Shown in pieces: positions 40,166 through 51,600 of a stretch of 64,000 nucleotides of DNA; position 1 is the stretch's first letter, and the number at the start of each line of letters is the position of its first letter. This stretch comes from Callaeas wilsoni (Eukaryota; Chordata; Aves; Passeriformes; Callaeidae), in assembly GCA_013398955.1 (NCBI GenBank), contig VWPU01012279.1, forward strand, positions 106,577 to 170,576, in the 5' to 3' direction. The notes beneath the pieces are model-generated. The model was not told the DNA's origin. It saw nothing but the letters and a program-made list of their open reading frames with translations, and ran no database searches. A program made the translations under genes and the position numbers.

Positions 40166-43100
40166 TAGCACAGATTCCAGCCGCGTACACAGTTATCTTC
40201 TTCACACCAGAGGCCTCAGTGCTGAGCCTACCCTTAGTGTCAGTGGCCTGCCTGAGTGAATCATGAGCTACCACAGATGGGACAAGCAAGGTCCTCAGTC
40301 AAGCTCAAAATATCTCACTGAAGCTGTTTTTTCTCCCCATACGTTAACCAACCTCAGTATCTGAAAAACAGCAGCTAAAAAGACTCATCACTAAAAGGTA
40401 TCTCAAGTGCCAGCAGAAACATGAACTAGAAGATATGAAGAGAGTGCCTAAAAGTACAAGTACTCGGCAGTGAACAAGGATGCCAGCTGTGATGACCAAG
40501 CAGATCCTGGAAGTAATAAGAGGAAATACCCAGTTAAAGCAGTATCTTGTAAAATCCTAGGCTAGAAAAACAGACAGCCTGCTTCAAGGCTCTGAAGAAA
40601 GAATAGCATCTGTCATCCTCGTGTGCCACCTCTCTTCATTCTGTTGGTGCAGTTCTGTTTCTTGTGCTTCAAGTTTTGCTTTTCACAGCATAGCCTACTG
40701 ATAAGAAAAATAGCCTCCTGCTGCCCTTTGGTCTTACACCTTTTATCAGAAAAAACACAGTGTCTATTAAAGGAAAGCAGGTAGTCCTATTCATCTTCTT
40801 CTGTTGATCATTTTTCACTGACGTTTCCAACAAGGATTCCAAACACCACTTCTGAGCAGGACCAAATCCGCAGTATAGTCTTTCTCCACTTCCATAACTG
40901 GTTTAAAGGTCCTGGTGCCAAAAGACTGCTCTGTGGTACAATGGATAGCCTACTTCAAAAATTAATGATGCTATATAAGTTACAAAGCAGAAATATATTG
41001 ATTTTTTAGTGCAATCTACATTATATCTGGCAGCAGGCAACATGTAAGTCACCTCTGAACAGAGCCCTCTGACCACGTGCTGTTCCTTTTACATGGTGAT
41101 TATGTGCCACAGAGCATATGAAACAAGAAGTGGAATGGGGTCAAATGGGCATCTCTGCAGAGTATTAAGCTAAAGAACTTTATAATTAAAACTGGAAGAT
41201 CTAGTCATCTTAACGCAGACTAAAGATTAGGATCAGTGCTTTTACAGGAAGATGAATTATACTTTGAGAAGTAGGGAATCTATCAGAACGAAAAGCCTGC
41301 TTCATGAGAGCAATTTAGCAAATGCAATTTCAGCTATGACTGTAAAAATGATTCTATGACATACTAGTAAATTTCAGTCACTTGAAGCTTATTATTATGT
41401 TCAACAGAATTGTCTTTATGCTCTGCTTAGAGCAACTGAAAACAAGAATCCATTTGCTCTGTTATTTTGTAGTTGTAGGTACATGACCCATTAGCAATAG
41501 CATTTTTCCTACCAAGAGTTCATAACATCCCCTAAAATTATTAGCTAAGAGGATAATGGTACTGAACTTCTACAGCTGTTATCAGTTTCTTCAGTAAAAA
41601 AAAGGAAGAAAATAGAAAGGAGTTTGTTTTCCTGCCAGCAGAAACATGCAAAGTTATTTTTTATGCTAACACATTAAGTAGGGATATTCTCATTAAGATT
41701 GCAATGGTATTTTGCATATTTTAGCAAAAATTGCTGGGGAAAATATGCACATTCTCATATAAAGGAGCACTTCGAGTAAATTTTTTTTTAATGTTTCCCA
41801 TAGCAGCAGTTGCTATCATAACAAAATTTAAATCAGGTGTTTGTTAATGAATTTCTAAAGACAAATAAAAAGTACTTTGAGACCTCATGCTACAGATTTG
41901 TTTCGAATGCATTGTAACACATTCACAATCTACCAATCCTTTTCAGACTGTTAACTTTCTATATTTTCCAGTTGTTTCATTGTAAACTTCTGTCATTTGA
42001 TACAATAATATACGTGAAACGCATCTCAGCTTAGACTGCAGCTAGTCATGCATAAGATGAGTGAGATCTCTCTACTTTTCTCCAGCTACCAGAAAAAAAC
42101 CCTATGTCCTTGCATTGCTGATAAATGGGCCTTACAGTCTCTACAGATCCAGAGGAACAAAGAGGAGGGGAAGGAAGGGATGTTTCTGTTTTTCCTGAAC
42201 ACATAATCAATCACGTTTAGCCAGCTTGGGTGTGTATAAACCAAAGACAAGCTAAAGAGCTAAGCTCTTTTTATGAATTGATATTCTGGGCATGTAGGTG
42301 AAAATCAGAGAGACTTAAAACTTTGAGTCCCAGAAAGTATTAGAAAGGCTAGCAGATAAAGTAAATTAAATGTGTGGGATTTGGGGATGCTTAGTTTTCT
42401 TCTGGAGTACATACTGCCTGATTCTTGTTCTTCAGTATGTACCACTCCATTATTCCCTACCTCAGGCACTATTTTTTTCTTGAGCAGCAACCAAGGGATG
42501 CAATTCTTGTTGAGCAGGCTGACAGATGTTACTAGTTTGGGGAGTTTTGTAATATTAAATTCTTTCAAGCTCCTGTTCCAACAGTCATTAGGTGATTATA
42601 CTAGATTTTCAGCTTTCAAGGAAGCCGGAGGAGTAAGTCTTGCACCTTTCTCGACCTGATCTGACAGGGACATGGCTTGACATGCCATAGCACAGCAGTA
42701 GCAGTCAGGCCCCTCTTCTCACGAGAGCATCACAAAGCCACTTCAGCATGGCTGGCTCTATAAAACCTGGCTACTTCTGAGTAACTAAGGAAAGCACAGC
42801 CACCAGAAGCTAGCATGGTTTAGGAGATGTAAACCTGATAAGCAATATACAGTGACTAGCAACAAAGCATTTACTCAGCCGTTCTACCAGCCTTAGGTTA
42901 GGTAACAATTTTGCTCACAACTGCTTGCACATATACTTTACAACCACCATCGCAGAGTTTGCTTCCTGCCCTGGCAGACTTTAAGTAGGCCAGAAAGTGT
43001 GCAGACACTACAGGGCATGATTAGTTGGTCACATACTCTGCAGAAAGCATAACATAGAGCAATCACTTGCCATAGCAACCTTAAGGTATGGAGAATCAGT

Positions 43101-43489
43101 TGCAGAAATAAACTGATTTTAATTACAGGAGTAAATGTAATTAGCAAGTAGGCTATATCTAAACGTAAGAGAAAAGGAAGCTTTTAAAAATGCACCTTTT
43201 GTTTCTTCAGCTGAGAGCTTAATGGGCATTATCATTACTTAGCAATTCCCCAAGGGCAGCTCTGCAGAAACTGAAGGGAAGGAAGGGGCAAAGGGTAGAT
43301 AGCGACAGTTTTCTGATCCCAGATGTTGCCAATGTTATATGGTCACCAAGAATAAAATGTGTCTGGTCTAATGCAAGTGCGAACCTGTGAAATGTCCGTG
43401 TCTGAGTTAGCCACACTAGGCTCGCGTTGTAAGCACTGGAGAAACACAGGCATGTTGAGTGGGAAAGGCATCTCATTCCCCGGCAGACA
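40166..43489. other. Intergenic, no gene seen
   Basis: AT-rich non-coding DNA. A short stretch around 41,640-41,900 is rich in ATTA and GCAT words without coding potential. An RFX-like word lies at 43,065-43,078. Open frames around 42.3-42.66 kb overlap on both strands. Confidence 0.5.
43065..43078 (+). promoter_or_regulatory. RFX X-box-like motif
   Basis: CTTGCCATAGCAAC fits GTNRCC..RGYAAC except at the first base. It lies about 400 bp left of an orphan CpG island, which makes it a slightly better candidate than the other two. Confidence 0.25.
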
Positions 43490-43690
43490 AGGACTTCGCT
43501 GGGTGAAGGAGGCCGAGCTGACCGGCTGTGCCTCACGGCCCCGCGCACGGGCTGCGCGCGAGCCTCGCGGCAGCAGCGCAGGCCGCCCCCTGCTGGGCCT
43601 GCGGCGGAACCACAGCGCCGGGCCTTCCCTCGTGACCCCGCGTGCTGGCGCGGGGGCGCACGCGCCACACGGTTACGCAAATTGTGCCCC
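43490..43690. promoter_or_regulatory. Orphan CpG island
   Basis: An abrupt GC- and CpG-rich block in an AT-rich region, with words such as GGCCCCGCGCACGGGCTGCG and GTGCTGGCGCGGGGGCGCAC. Overlapping open frames on both strands (43,219-43,692 minus; 43,359-43,757 plus) follow from the low stop-codon density of GC-rich DNA and match no protein I know. It may be the promoter of a non-coding RNA or of a transcript whose exons lie elsewhere, or a regulatory element about 5 kb upstream of LSM8. Confidence 0.6.
43585..43596 (-). promoter_or_regulatory. CTCF-core-like motif inside the CpG island
   Basis: GCCCCCTGCTGG is the reverse complement of the CTCF core CCASYAGRKGGC at all positions. It is preceded by GGCC, giving a CCGCCCCC context close to the usual extended site. 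It lies near the centre of the orphan CpG island. Confidence 0.5.
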
Positions 43691-46623
43691 AAACCTTGCT
43701 CCTGAAGGGGAGAGGCAGGCAGTATATTTTATTTTCCCCCAAAAGATACGGGTTTAAATTAGAGTTCTCCATTTCCTCTGTGTGTGGGGGTGTTTTGTAA
43801 GAAGCGAGTACGAGCAGTGGTGGCTTCAAGCAGAAGACCGAACCTCAGTTAGGGCTGTGAGAAGAAGGGCCGAGCCGCCCGCCTTCAGGAGGAGCCTAGG
43901 AGCAGGTGAAGCCAGGAGTTCTCTTTTCAGAGTTCCTTTACACTGAGGGTGCTAACTGCTGTTAAGCACCTGGTTTGGCAAAGCCTGGGCACCGGACTTC
44001 AGGAGTCCGGCCTTACTCTTTGGGTTTTAATCCTCCTTTATAAAATAAAAATAATCTTTTTAAAAGCCCTTCTCTAGTTTTCAGGGACACTGTTAATGTA
44101 AACAGATGGATCAGAGATCCTCGGCATCACACATTGTGGCAATGTCCTGCAAGTATTTTAAGACTTCATCCTACATCCTTGTATCCCAATGATCTCATGT
44201 TCTTGGCCTTTGAGAATGTCTCTTTACAGAGAGAAAGAAGAGTATGAAAATGAAAATGTCAACTCCCCGTCCCCCAGAAACCCTTTAGCCTCTTATATGA
44301 AATATACAGTAATTATTGAAGTCCTAGTGTAATCATTAGTGGCAGTTGTTAAGCTTCTTATAATAAAAGCTGAAGAGGATGAGCATTATGTAATGCCCAA
44401 TTCCAGAAGTACTTTGTTCACTGACATCTCTTGTCATGTTTTGTATAAAGGCTGAGCTATTAGACAAATTCTTCAGAGACTACTTTGGTGTAGGTACCTT
44501 AAGAGGTGCCCAAAAATACCTATTCTTCTTTTTTTTTTCTGGCTAATTTGCCTTACAAACTTAATTTTGCTTTCCCTGTGGTTGAGATGGCTATAGTGTG
44601 CAAAAAAACAGTTGGCACACTAGGAGAATAAACAATAGCATTCTGCTTTCCAGAAATTGTATTCCCTGCAGGAATTAAACCACGGGCTGGAGGCCAAGCC
44701 CTCGTTTGGACCTCTTGCCAATTTGTCCCTTTTGCTGAAGTAAAAGGAAGTTGGACTAGTACTAACAGGGACAATCTAAACTGTTAAGTGGGATCCATAT
44801 AGTAAAATTTAAAAAGACCACAAAATGTTTTTCCAGTTAAAAAGCAGACACATAGAAGTCAGGGAATGCAGAACTGAGATGTTTTAAGCAACATCAGTTT
44901 GGCCTAATCTGTGCCTGAATCTTTTGCTATGTGATCAGAGACCTCTTTTCATAGTATTCTATCAGTTAAAGAGAACACAGGCTGGTACTTCATCTGTCTC
45001 AAGTAATTCCATGTTTCTTCTACAGAACTGGGAGTAGACAACTTTCAATTTCTATTTTGTCTTAAACACCTGATGATACCTTCCAGCTGTTAAAAATGCA
45101 TTCTCAGTATTTTAATGAATGAAGATTTCTGAAATTCACTGGTGAAAGCCTGGAAATCAAGTTAACAAAACAAAAAAAAGTCTGAAAATTAATTTCCCCC
45201 TATTTTTTCAAAGTATTATTTGTGAGAGCTTTTTTTTAGGAATATTTACTCAGTGCTTCAGCAAATCTATAATCTCCTGATTCTATGGAGAGCTAATGTT
45301 ATTTTAGACCATTATATAAAGCCCATCCAAATCACTGTCTTTACTGACACATTGAAAAACTTGAGAGATTATGTTTTCTCGGTCTCATCCAAAAACTGAC
45401 AAAAATGGGAATTCCCTATTTTAAGTCTCAAGCTAATTTTCTGTCTAAGGTCAAGAAGTTATAATAAATATCATTTTTTAAATCCAGAATTTATGTAACA
45501 TTTCTTTTCACAATATGCTGGACTGGAAATGGCCTGCTGTTTGTTTTAATATTTTGAAAGAGTATTTCCTGCACAGTGTTATATCTAAAAAGGTTGGCAT
45601 TCAGTACAATAAATAGTCAGTACTGTCAAAAAAGCAGGTGGAAGAAAATGTATTTTAATGTGCCTCCATGAAGACTACTTGAGCAGCACTGCTGAAACAA
45701 CAGCATTGATCTCATGCTTTGAAAAGCCTGGTAGATAGACTGTTGTAAGAAATTGTACCTGTGTGAGACTTCAGTTCTCTGCAACGGACTGCTCAATTAT
45801 TAAATGCCCCGAGAGGGGTACATTCGTGGCTTTGACTACATTGCAATGCAGAGGATGTCTGTATGTACAACATATTGCAGTCTGTTTCTGAAAGCGTGTT
45901 GCATACTAATAATGATTACATTCTCTCCCACAGGCAAAGACAGCTACAGCATCAGGAACAGTTCTATAGCTTAACTTTGGTTCTATTAATGAATGCGAGC
46001 TTAATTTCCCTGAGGTATTTCTTCTTGTAAAGTACCAGATCACCTTCCTACAGTCCTGTAAACTGAGAGTACCTACATTGAATCCAGCAGATTCCATACA
46101 CTCTACTTCACAGGACTCCTAGGATACCAAGGAAACACTCTGAGCATCGTGCAGACTGGCCAGACAGTGTAGCAGGCAATAACAATCATGCTATTGACAG
46201 GTAGTTATACAAAAATCAAAAACCACGAGTGCCTCCAGGACATTCTTATTTGCCATACTGACATTTATAGAAAGGAGATTCATGTAAGCATAAAACCCAA
46301 ACTTCTGCATAAGAATCACCACTTATGTGGCACTGCACATTTTTTTAAAGATACATATCATTTTGCTTAGATTTCACAGCTTGACCACAGCATTTCTCTT
46401 TAAAGCAGCAGCACCTGTAGACCGCAGTGTGGGCCCAGGCAAGTGGCTGGATGCCATGGCATGCGAGCACAGGATCCAGGCAGAACAAAACCACCTTTCC
46501 TACCCCTCATCTTCTCCACACCCAGCCATCTAGCATTTCCTACAGAAAGCATCTCTGGGACTTAGCAGCTCTAAGGCTGGCCCCAGGCACCCATCCCACA
46601 GTCCTGCTGCAAGGCTCTCCAGG
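43691..46623. other. Intergenic, no gene seen
   Basis: Base composition returns to AT-rich. Only short frames are present (for example 44,553-44,774 minus). No repeat borders could be fixed. Confidence 0.5.
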
Positions 46624-47165
46624 TGTGCTGGTATGGGGCCGTGTTTTGGATTTGTGCTGAACACAGAGTTGATAACAGAGAGCTGATTTTGTTGCTGCTG
46701 AGCAGGGCTTGCACGGAGTCAAACCTTCTTCTGTTTTTCATGCTGCCACACTGGCAAGGAAGTTGGGGGTGCATGGGAGGTTGGGAGGCGACACAGCCAG
46801 GACAGGTGACCCAAACTGACCAAAGGTATATTCTATACCATATGGCATTATGCTCTGTACATAAAGTGGGGGGAAGGAGAAAGGGGGGACGTTTGGAGTG
46901 ATGGTGTTTGATTTCACAAGTCACTGTTACATGTCATGGGGCTCTGCTCTCCTGGAGATGGCTGAACACCTGCCTGCCCATGGGAAGCTGTGACTTAATT
47001 CCTTGTTTTGCTTTGCTTGTGTGCATAGCTTTTGCTTTCCCTATTAAACTGTCTTTATGTCAACCCAAGGGTTTTCCAGCTTTTATCCTTCCGATTCCTT
47101 CCCCGATCCCACTGACTGGGAAATGAGCAAGCAGCTGTGTGGGACTTGGTGGCTGTGTGGAAGGG
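46624..47165 (+). mobile_element. ERVL-like LTR, 3'-truncated
   Basis: Starts TGTGCTGG and follows, in order, an avian LTR I recognise from neoavian genomes: GTTTTGGATTTGTGCTGAAC, TGCTGCTGAGCAGGGCTTGC, GACACAGCCAGGACAGGTGA, a TATA-like ACATAAAG near 46,860, GAGATGGCTGAACACCTGCC and ATTAAA at 47,044-47,049. The usual 3' end of the element is missing. No viral coding region is attached. Its borders to the right are approximate. It sits about 2 kb upstream of LSM8 in the same orientation and carries its own promoter-like and polyadenylation-like words. Confidence 0.8.
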
Positions 47166-47261
47166 CAGCAGTCAGGCCTCCTTCCTGCCCATCTCACACT
47201 GGCAGCCCACAGGAAACCAAGGGAGGATTACATGGCTCCCATATGAGCAAGACTCATATGA

Positions 47262-48155
47262 ATTTACAGGTTGGAAGGGATCTTAAAAATCGTCTAATCT
47301 CAACCTTTCCTGCAATGGGCAGGGACACCTTCCACAAGACCAGGCTGCTCAAGACCTTACCCAACCTGACCTTGAACACTGCCAGGGCTGGGGTATCCAC
47401 AGCCTCCCTGGGCAACCTATTCCAGTATCTCACCACCCTTACAGTAAAGAATTTCTTCCTAATATCTAGCTTAAATTTCCCCTCTTTCAGTTTGTACCCA
47501 CTGCTCATTGTCTTGTCACTACAGTTCCTGAAAAAGAATCCCTCTCTGGCTTCCCTATAGATCCCCTTCAGATGCTGGGAGGTTGCTATGAGATCTCCAT
47601 GCAACCTTCTCTTCTGCAGGCTGAATATTCCCAGCTGTCACCCTGTCTTCGTAAAGAAGGTGCTCCACTCCTCTTTTCAACTTCATGGCCCTCCTGTGGA
47701 CTTGCTCCAACAGTTCCACATCCTACTTCTGCTGGGAGAACCTGTGAGACAGGTAGGGTCTCACAAGAGGAGAGGGGGACAATCAATTCTCTCCACCTGC
47801 TGCCCACACTGCTTTTGATGCAGCCCAGGGTGTGGTTGGCTTTCTGGGCTGCTGCTGGCTCATGTTGAGTTTTTCATCAACCATCACCCCTCAAGTCTTT
47901 CTCCACAGGGCTGCTCTCCATCACCTGTCCACTCCGCCTGTATGTGTGTCTGGGATTTCCCTGAACCTGGTGCAGGACCTTGCACCTGGCCTTGTTGAAC
48001 TTCATGAGATTCACACGGGATATCTCTAAAGCCTATCCAGATCCCTTTGGATGGCATCTTTTCCCTCCAGCGTGTCGATGGCACCAGACATCTTAGCATG
48101 ACAGCAACTTTGATGAGAGTAAACTCAATCCCACTGTCCATGTCGCCTACAAGGA
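47262..48155 (-). mobile_element. Long CR1 LINE fragment, inverted
   Basis: This is the longest CR1 in the window, about 890 bp. Its 3' end is at the left: GGTTGGAAGGGATCTTAAAA, then GACACCTTCCACAAGACCAG and CCCTGGGCAACCTATTCCAG. Read on the minus strand, the open frame at 47,254-47,604 includes WNRLPREAVDTPALAVFK, typical of peptides read from the CR1 3' part. The copy then runs through GCTGTCACCCTGTCTTCGTA and CCTGGTGCAGGACCTTGCAC. It stops about 90 bp before the LSM8 CpG island and carries frame-breaking stops, so it is not active. Confidence 0.9.
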
Positions 48156-48239
48156 TGAAGTGTTGGCCTCAGTACCGGCCCCTGGAGGGACAGCACTAGT
48201 CACTGGTCTCCAGGCGGGCAGTGATCCCTTGACGTCAGC

Positions 48240-48684
48240 TCTTTGCCTGCGGCCACTGAGAAGGGAAACGCTACACTCAGGCCACACGGCCCCGGAAACC
48301 GGCCGTGGGCTGCGCAGGGACGGACGCTTGCCGCCGCACGGCCCCGGAAACCGGCCGTGGGCTGCGCAGGGACGGACGCTTGCCGCCGCACGGCCCCGGA
48401 AACCGGCCGTGGGCTGCGCAGGGACGGACGCTTGCCGCCGCACGCCGAAACACCACGCCCGGCCGCGCCTCCCGGGCGTCCCCGCGGGCGGTGCCATGTG
48501 CCGCGGAGGGGCCGCCGCAGCCCCCCCGCGCCGCTCTCCTTGGTACGGCCCTCTCGCACCTCCGTGCCGCTTCCTGCTCCCCGGCGCATGCCCGTTCCCT
48601 GCGCTCGCGGCCCGGTCGGGCCCGCGGCGGGCTCTGCGCCTGCGCGCCGGACGTGCCGGCGCCTCGCGGGGAGACTCGGCCGCC
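48240..48684 (+). promoter_or_regulatory. LSM8 CpG-island promoter and 5' UTR
   Basis: A strongly CpG-rich block ends in the LSM8 start codon. It holds the 52-bp repeats (48,285-48,440), an NRF1-like TGCGCCTGCGCG at 48,635-48,646 (one mismatch to the palindrome), a second half-site GCGCATGC near 48,584, and an ETS-like CTTCCTG near 48,570. There is no TATA box. This is the usual architecture of a housekeeping promoter. The transcription start cannot be placed from sequence alone; I expect it within about 150 bp of the ATG. The island continues into intron 1. Confidence 0.7.
48285..48440. repeat. Three exact 52-bp tandem repeats in the LSM8 promoter
   Basis: Copies begin at 48,285, 48,337 and 48,389; a fourth starts at 48,441 but diverges after four bases. 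Each copy contains CACGGCC, nine bases, then GGCCGTG, a 7-bp inverted repeat able to form a GC hairpin, plus CCGGAAAC (ETS-like), TGCGCAGG (NRF1-half-like) and GCTTGCCGCCGC. The period is not a multiple of three, so the open frames that run through it change frame in every copy and do not indicate a protein. Confidence 0.95.
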
Positions 48685-51600
48685 ATGACCTCCGCGCTGG
48701 AGAACTACATCAACCGTATCCTCGGCCGGGACGCGCTCACAGGGGCCGGCGGGCACCGGCCTCCCCTCCTGGGAGGGGCCCTGAGGGTGGGCCTGGTCGC
48801 GGCAGCGCGGTTCTGGTGCTTGGGCCTGTCCCTGTTGGCGGTGTCGGTTTCTCCTTACAGGAGATCGGCTTGGCAGGCCGGAGGTTACCCGGAGAATAGG
48901 GTCCCCTACAGCACCCAGTGCTGCCGAGCTGAGCCTTGCCAGCCTTGGGCGAGATTCGCGGTGGGCCAGCCTGATCGGTGATGAGCGAGATTCGCAGTGG
49001 CTCTGCTCCCTTAAAGGGCTGTTAACATGCGTTTAGACGCCAGCTTCGCATCACTTGCTCAAAACCCGTGAGTTGGGGTTCTTGGAACGCTTTTGGTGCT
49101 AGTTTTTTGCGCTCTTTGTAACCCAGGGACATTTTCAGTTATATTCACAAACAGTAAGATTTGTCAAGAATTAGTCAAGATGATGAACGTATGATCATCG
49201 AATTGGGATAATCAGATCTTCAGAAAGAAGGGATGCAGAACGCTAGCCACGAGATCACCATTGCAGAGCTGTTTTTTAAGGACTTAAAGTGTTTATAAAA
49301 CTGTTGTTTCTATTTTGAGACAATGCAGTTAGTAGTGGGAAGAGAGATGAGCTCAAATCTTTATTCTGTTTTTAAGGCTTTTCGTGCCTTAAAATGACTG
49401 TCCATGGTTGGGTGAAGAGAAACTTTCAAAGAGGTGTTAATGAAAAGTACTATATTCTTAAATGTTATTTTCAACCATGCTGCTTTAAAAAAAAGCACTG
49501 ATAGGCTTTTTAGGCTCTTAATGGCTCATAAAAGCTATATTACATATGAATGTTTCAGAAGATGTTAATGATTCTATTTCAGATATTACTAAATGCTTCC
49601 TTAATGAAATATCAGGTACTGTTGCAGTAATTACTTCTGATGGAAGAATGATTGTGGTAAGACTTACATTTTTTAACGTCTTATTTTCCCCCATAAAGTC
49701 TTTCCATTGTGGCGGTAAAGAAGCTCTGTTAGGATAGTCTCACATATTCACACTTTCAAATTATATAGTATAGAATAATTGCCATAACGCTTAAAAGAAG
49801 AATTATATAAACACTTACTGGTTCCGGCATGTCACGTCAGCTTTTTCCTATGATAAATTTGTGTGTGCAGTTGCTCTGGCCTTTTTGTCAAATGGCTTTT
49901 TCTGTGGGAATGCACAAAAAATGCATTCCTCTTCTTTTTGGTAATTTACTTTCCATCTGAAATGTCTGCTTTTTTCTGTAAGCTCTTCAACTTTCATGCT
50001 AAAACCATTTCTTCCCTATGGATGTAGAAAAACATCAGCTGGAGAATTGTTGTGGGCTTCTGTTTATACTTGAAAACCTGAGGATAAGCCAGCTTAATAT
50101 ATTAGACTGTATAATATTTTTGTTTTTATTGCCTCTGTGTTTTGGGATTTTTTTTTTCTTGCATTGCTTCCCCCTATCTTTTAATCTTTTGTGTTTTGAG
50201 TGTAACTTAATAGTATGATAGTTGCAGGAGGATTGTACCTTTCTGTCTGTACTTAGCTTTGTGGAGCCTCTGGAAAGAGAAAACACAAAACTATTGGATT
50301 CACCAAATCTGCAAATCTGCTTGGCTGAAGCCAGTCTGGTAAACTGTGTGTTTGTGCTACAACATACTTCCTATCAATAAAGATTTGAATGGAGTTGGTA
50401 TATGTGACTCATTGTTAGATGATATAAATGCATATTACGACTGTTTGAAGGGCTGTTTTGTGTGAGTTTGAATTTCTTGATCAATTAGTGATGGTAAATT
50501 TATGTAATCAGTTTTCCAAACACATACTTAAGTGCCACAAAAATTCTGTATTTTTTAATTTATTTTTAAAAAATAATTAGTACACACAAGGTAATCTCCT
50601 TCAAAGAGATACGACTTAAAATTAGTTGTCTAGAGGAACATCATTGATAAAATGAAAAATTTACTTTTTTTAATGCTAAAGCTTATTGTGTCTTTTAGCA
50701 TGAACACACAGTAATACATGTGTGCTTTTCTTAAATTGGTTATTGCTTTTAAAATTTCATTCTTTAGCTGTTTGTGTTTAAGCCAAAGAACAAAACCTGA
50801 ATAGAACATCTTTTCTCCAGTACCTTTATTTTGCCACTCTGTTTAAGATATCCTTGGCAGCAAAGATGAAAAATTTTGAGGGTAATGGGAATGTGCGGTT
50901 TTTTTGTGTTTTTTTTTTTTTCAGGGAACACTCAAAGGTTTTGATCAGACCATAAACTTGATTTTGGATGAAAGCCATGAACGAGTGTTCAGTTCTTCAC
51001 AAGGAGTTGAGCAAGTAGTGCTGGGCTTATACATTGTAAGAGGTGATAACGTGTAAGTATAGCATGTTCTTGTTTAAATCTTTTCATACAAACTTTGTGT
51101 GTGTGTGTATATATGTGTATCTATAATCTGTATAGATCTTGATATCCCCAGACACCTTGCATTTTTGTGGGCAGCACTGAAAGTATTGTCAAAGCTGAGT
51201 CACCATTCCTGAAGGTATTAAAAAGATGTGTAGAAGTGACGCTTAGGGACATGGTTTAGTGGTGGAGTTGGCAGTGTTAGGTTAGTGGTTGGACTTGATC
51301 TTGTAGGTCTTTCCAAACCTAAATGGCTATGATTCTGTATTAAATAGCAAATATCTGCACTTCTTTTACAGAAGTGATTGCATTGTAATGTTGAGATTGA
51401 AGATGATCCGAGGGCTGGAGCATCTCTCCTACAAGGAGAGGCTGAGAGATGATGAAGGAAAAGATAGAATAATGGCTAAAAAATGAGATAGAACTTGTGT
51501 GCAGAAAGTCAGCAACTGGTATACAAAGTTGACTTTCAGCAGCTTTTTGTTTCTTGAGAGCAGATGTTCGCAGAGAGCACTTTATAATCTGTAAAGTCCT

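Noticed and set aside
43219..43757. Frames of 132 and 157 codons in the orphan CpG island
   Set aside because: Arginine- and alanine-rich peptides from GC-rich DNA on both strands; no known protein, no splice-supported partner.
46571..47560. Several frames of 92-167 codons at 46.6-47.6 kb
   Set aside because: They lie in an LTR and an inverted CR1 and do not correspond to retroviral genes.
47254..47604. 116-codon minus-strand frame that looks like a protein
   Set aside because: It is the translated 3' part of an inverted CR1, not a host gene.
48147..48981. Long overlapping frames on both strands around the LSM8 start (up to 273 codons)
   Set aside because: They arise from low stop density in a CpG island and from a 52-bp repeat read in changing frames. 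Only the short LSM8 exon 1 part of the plus frame is conserved.
50376..50381. AATAAA inside LSM8 intron 2 as an alternative 3' end
   Set aside because: Such hexamers are common in AT-rich introns and no upstream open extension of exon 2 supports a truncated form.
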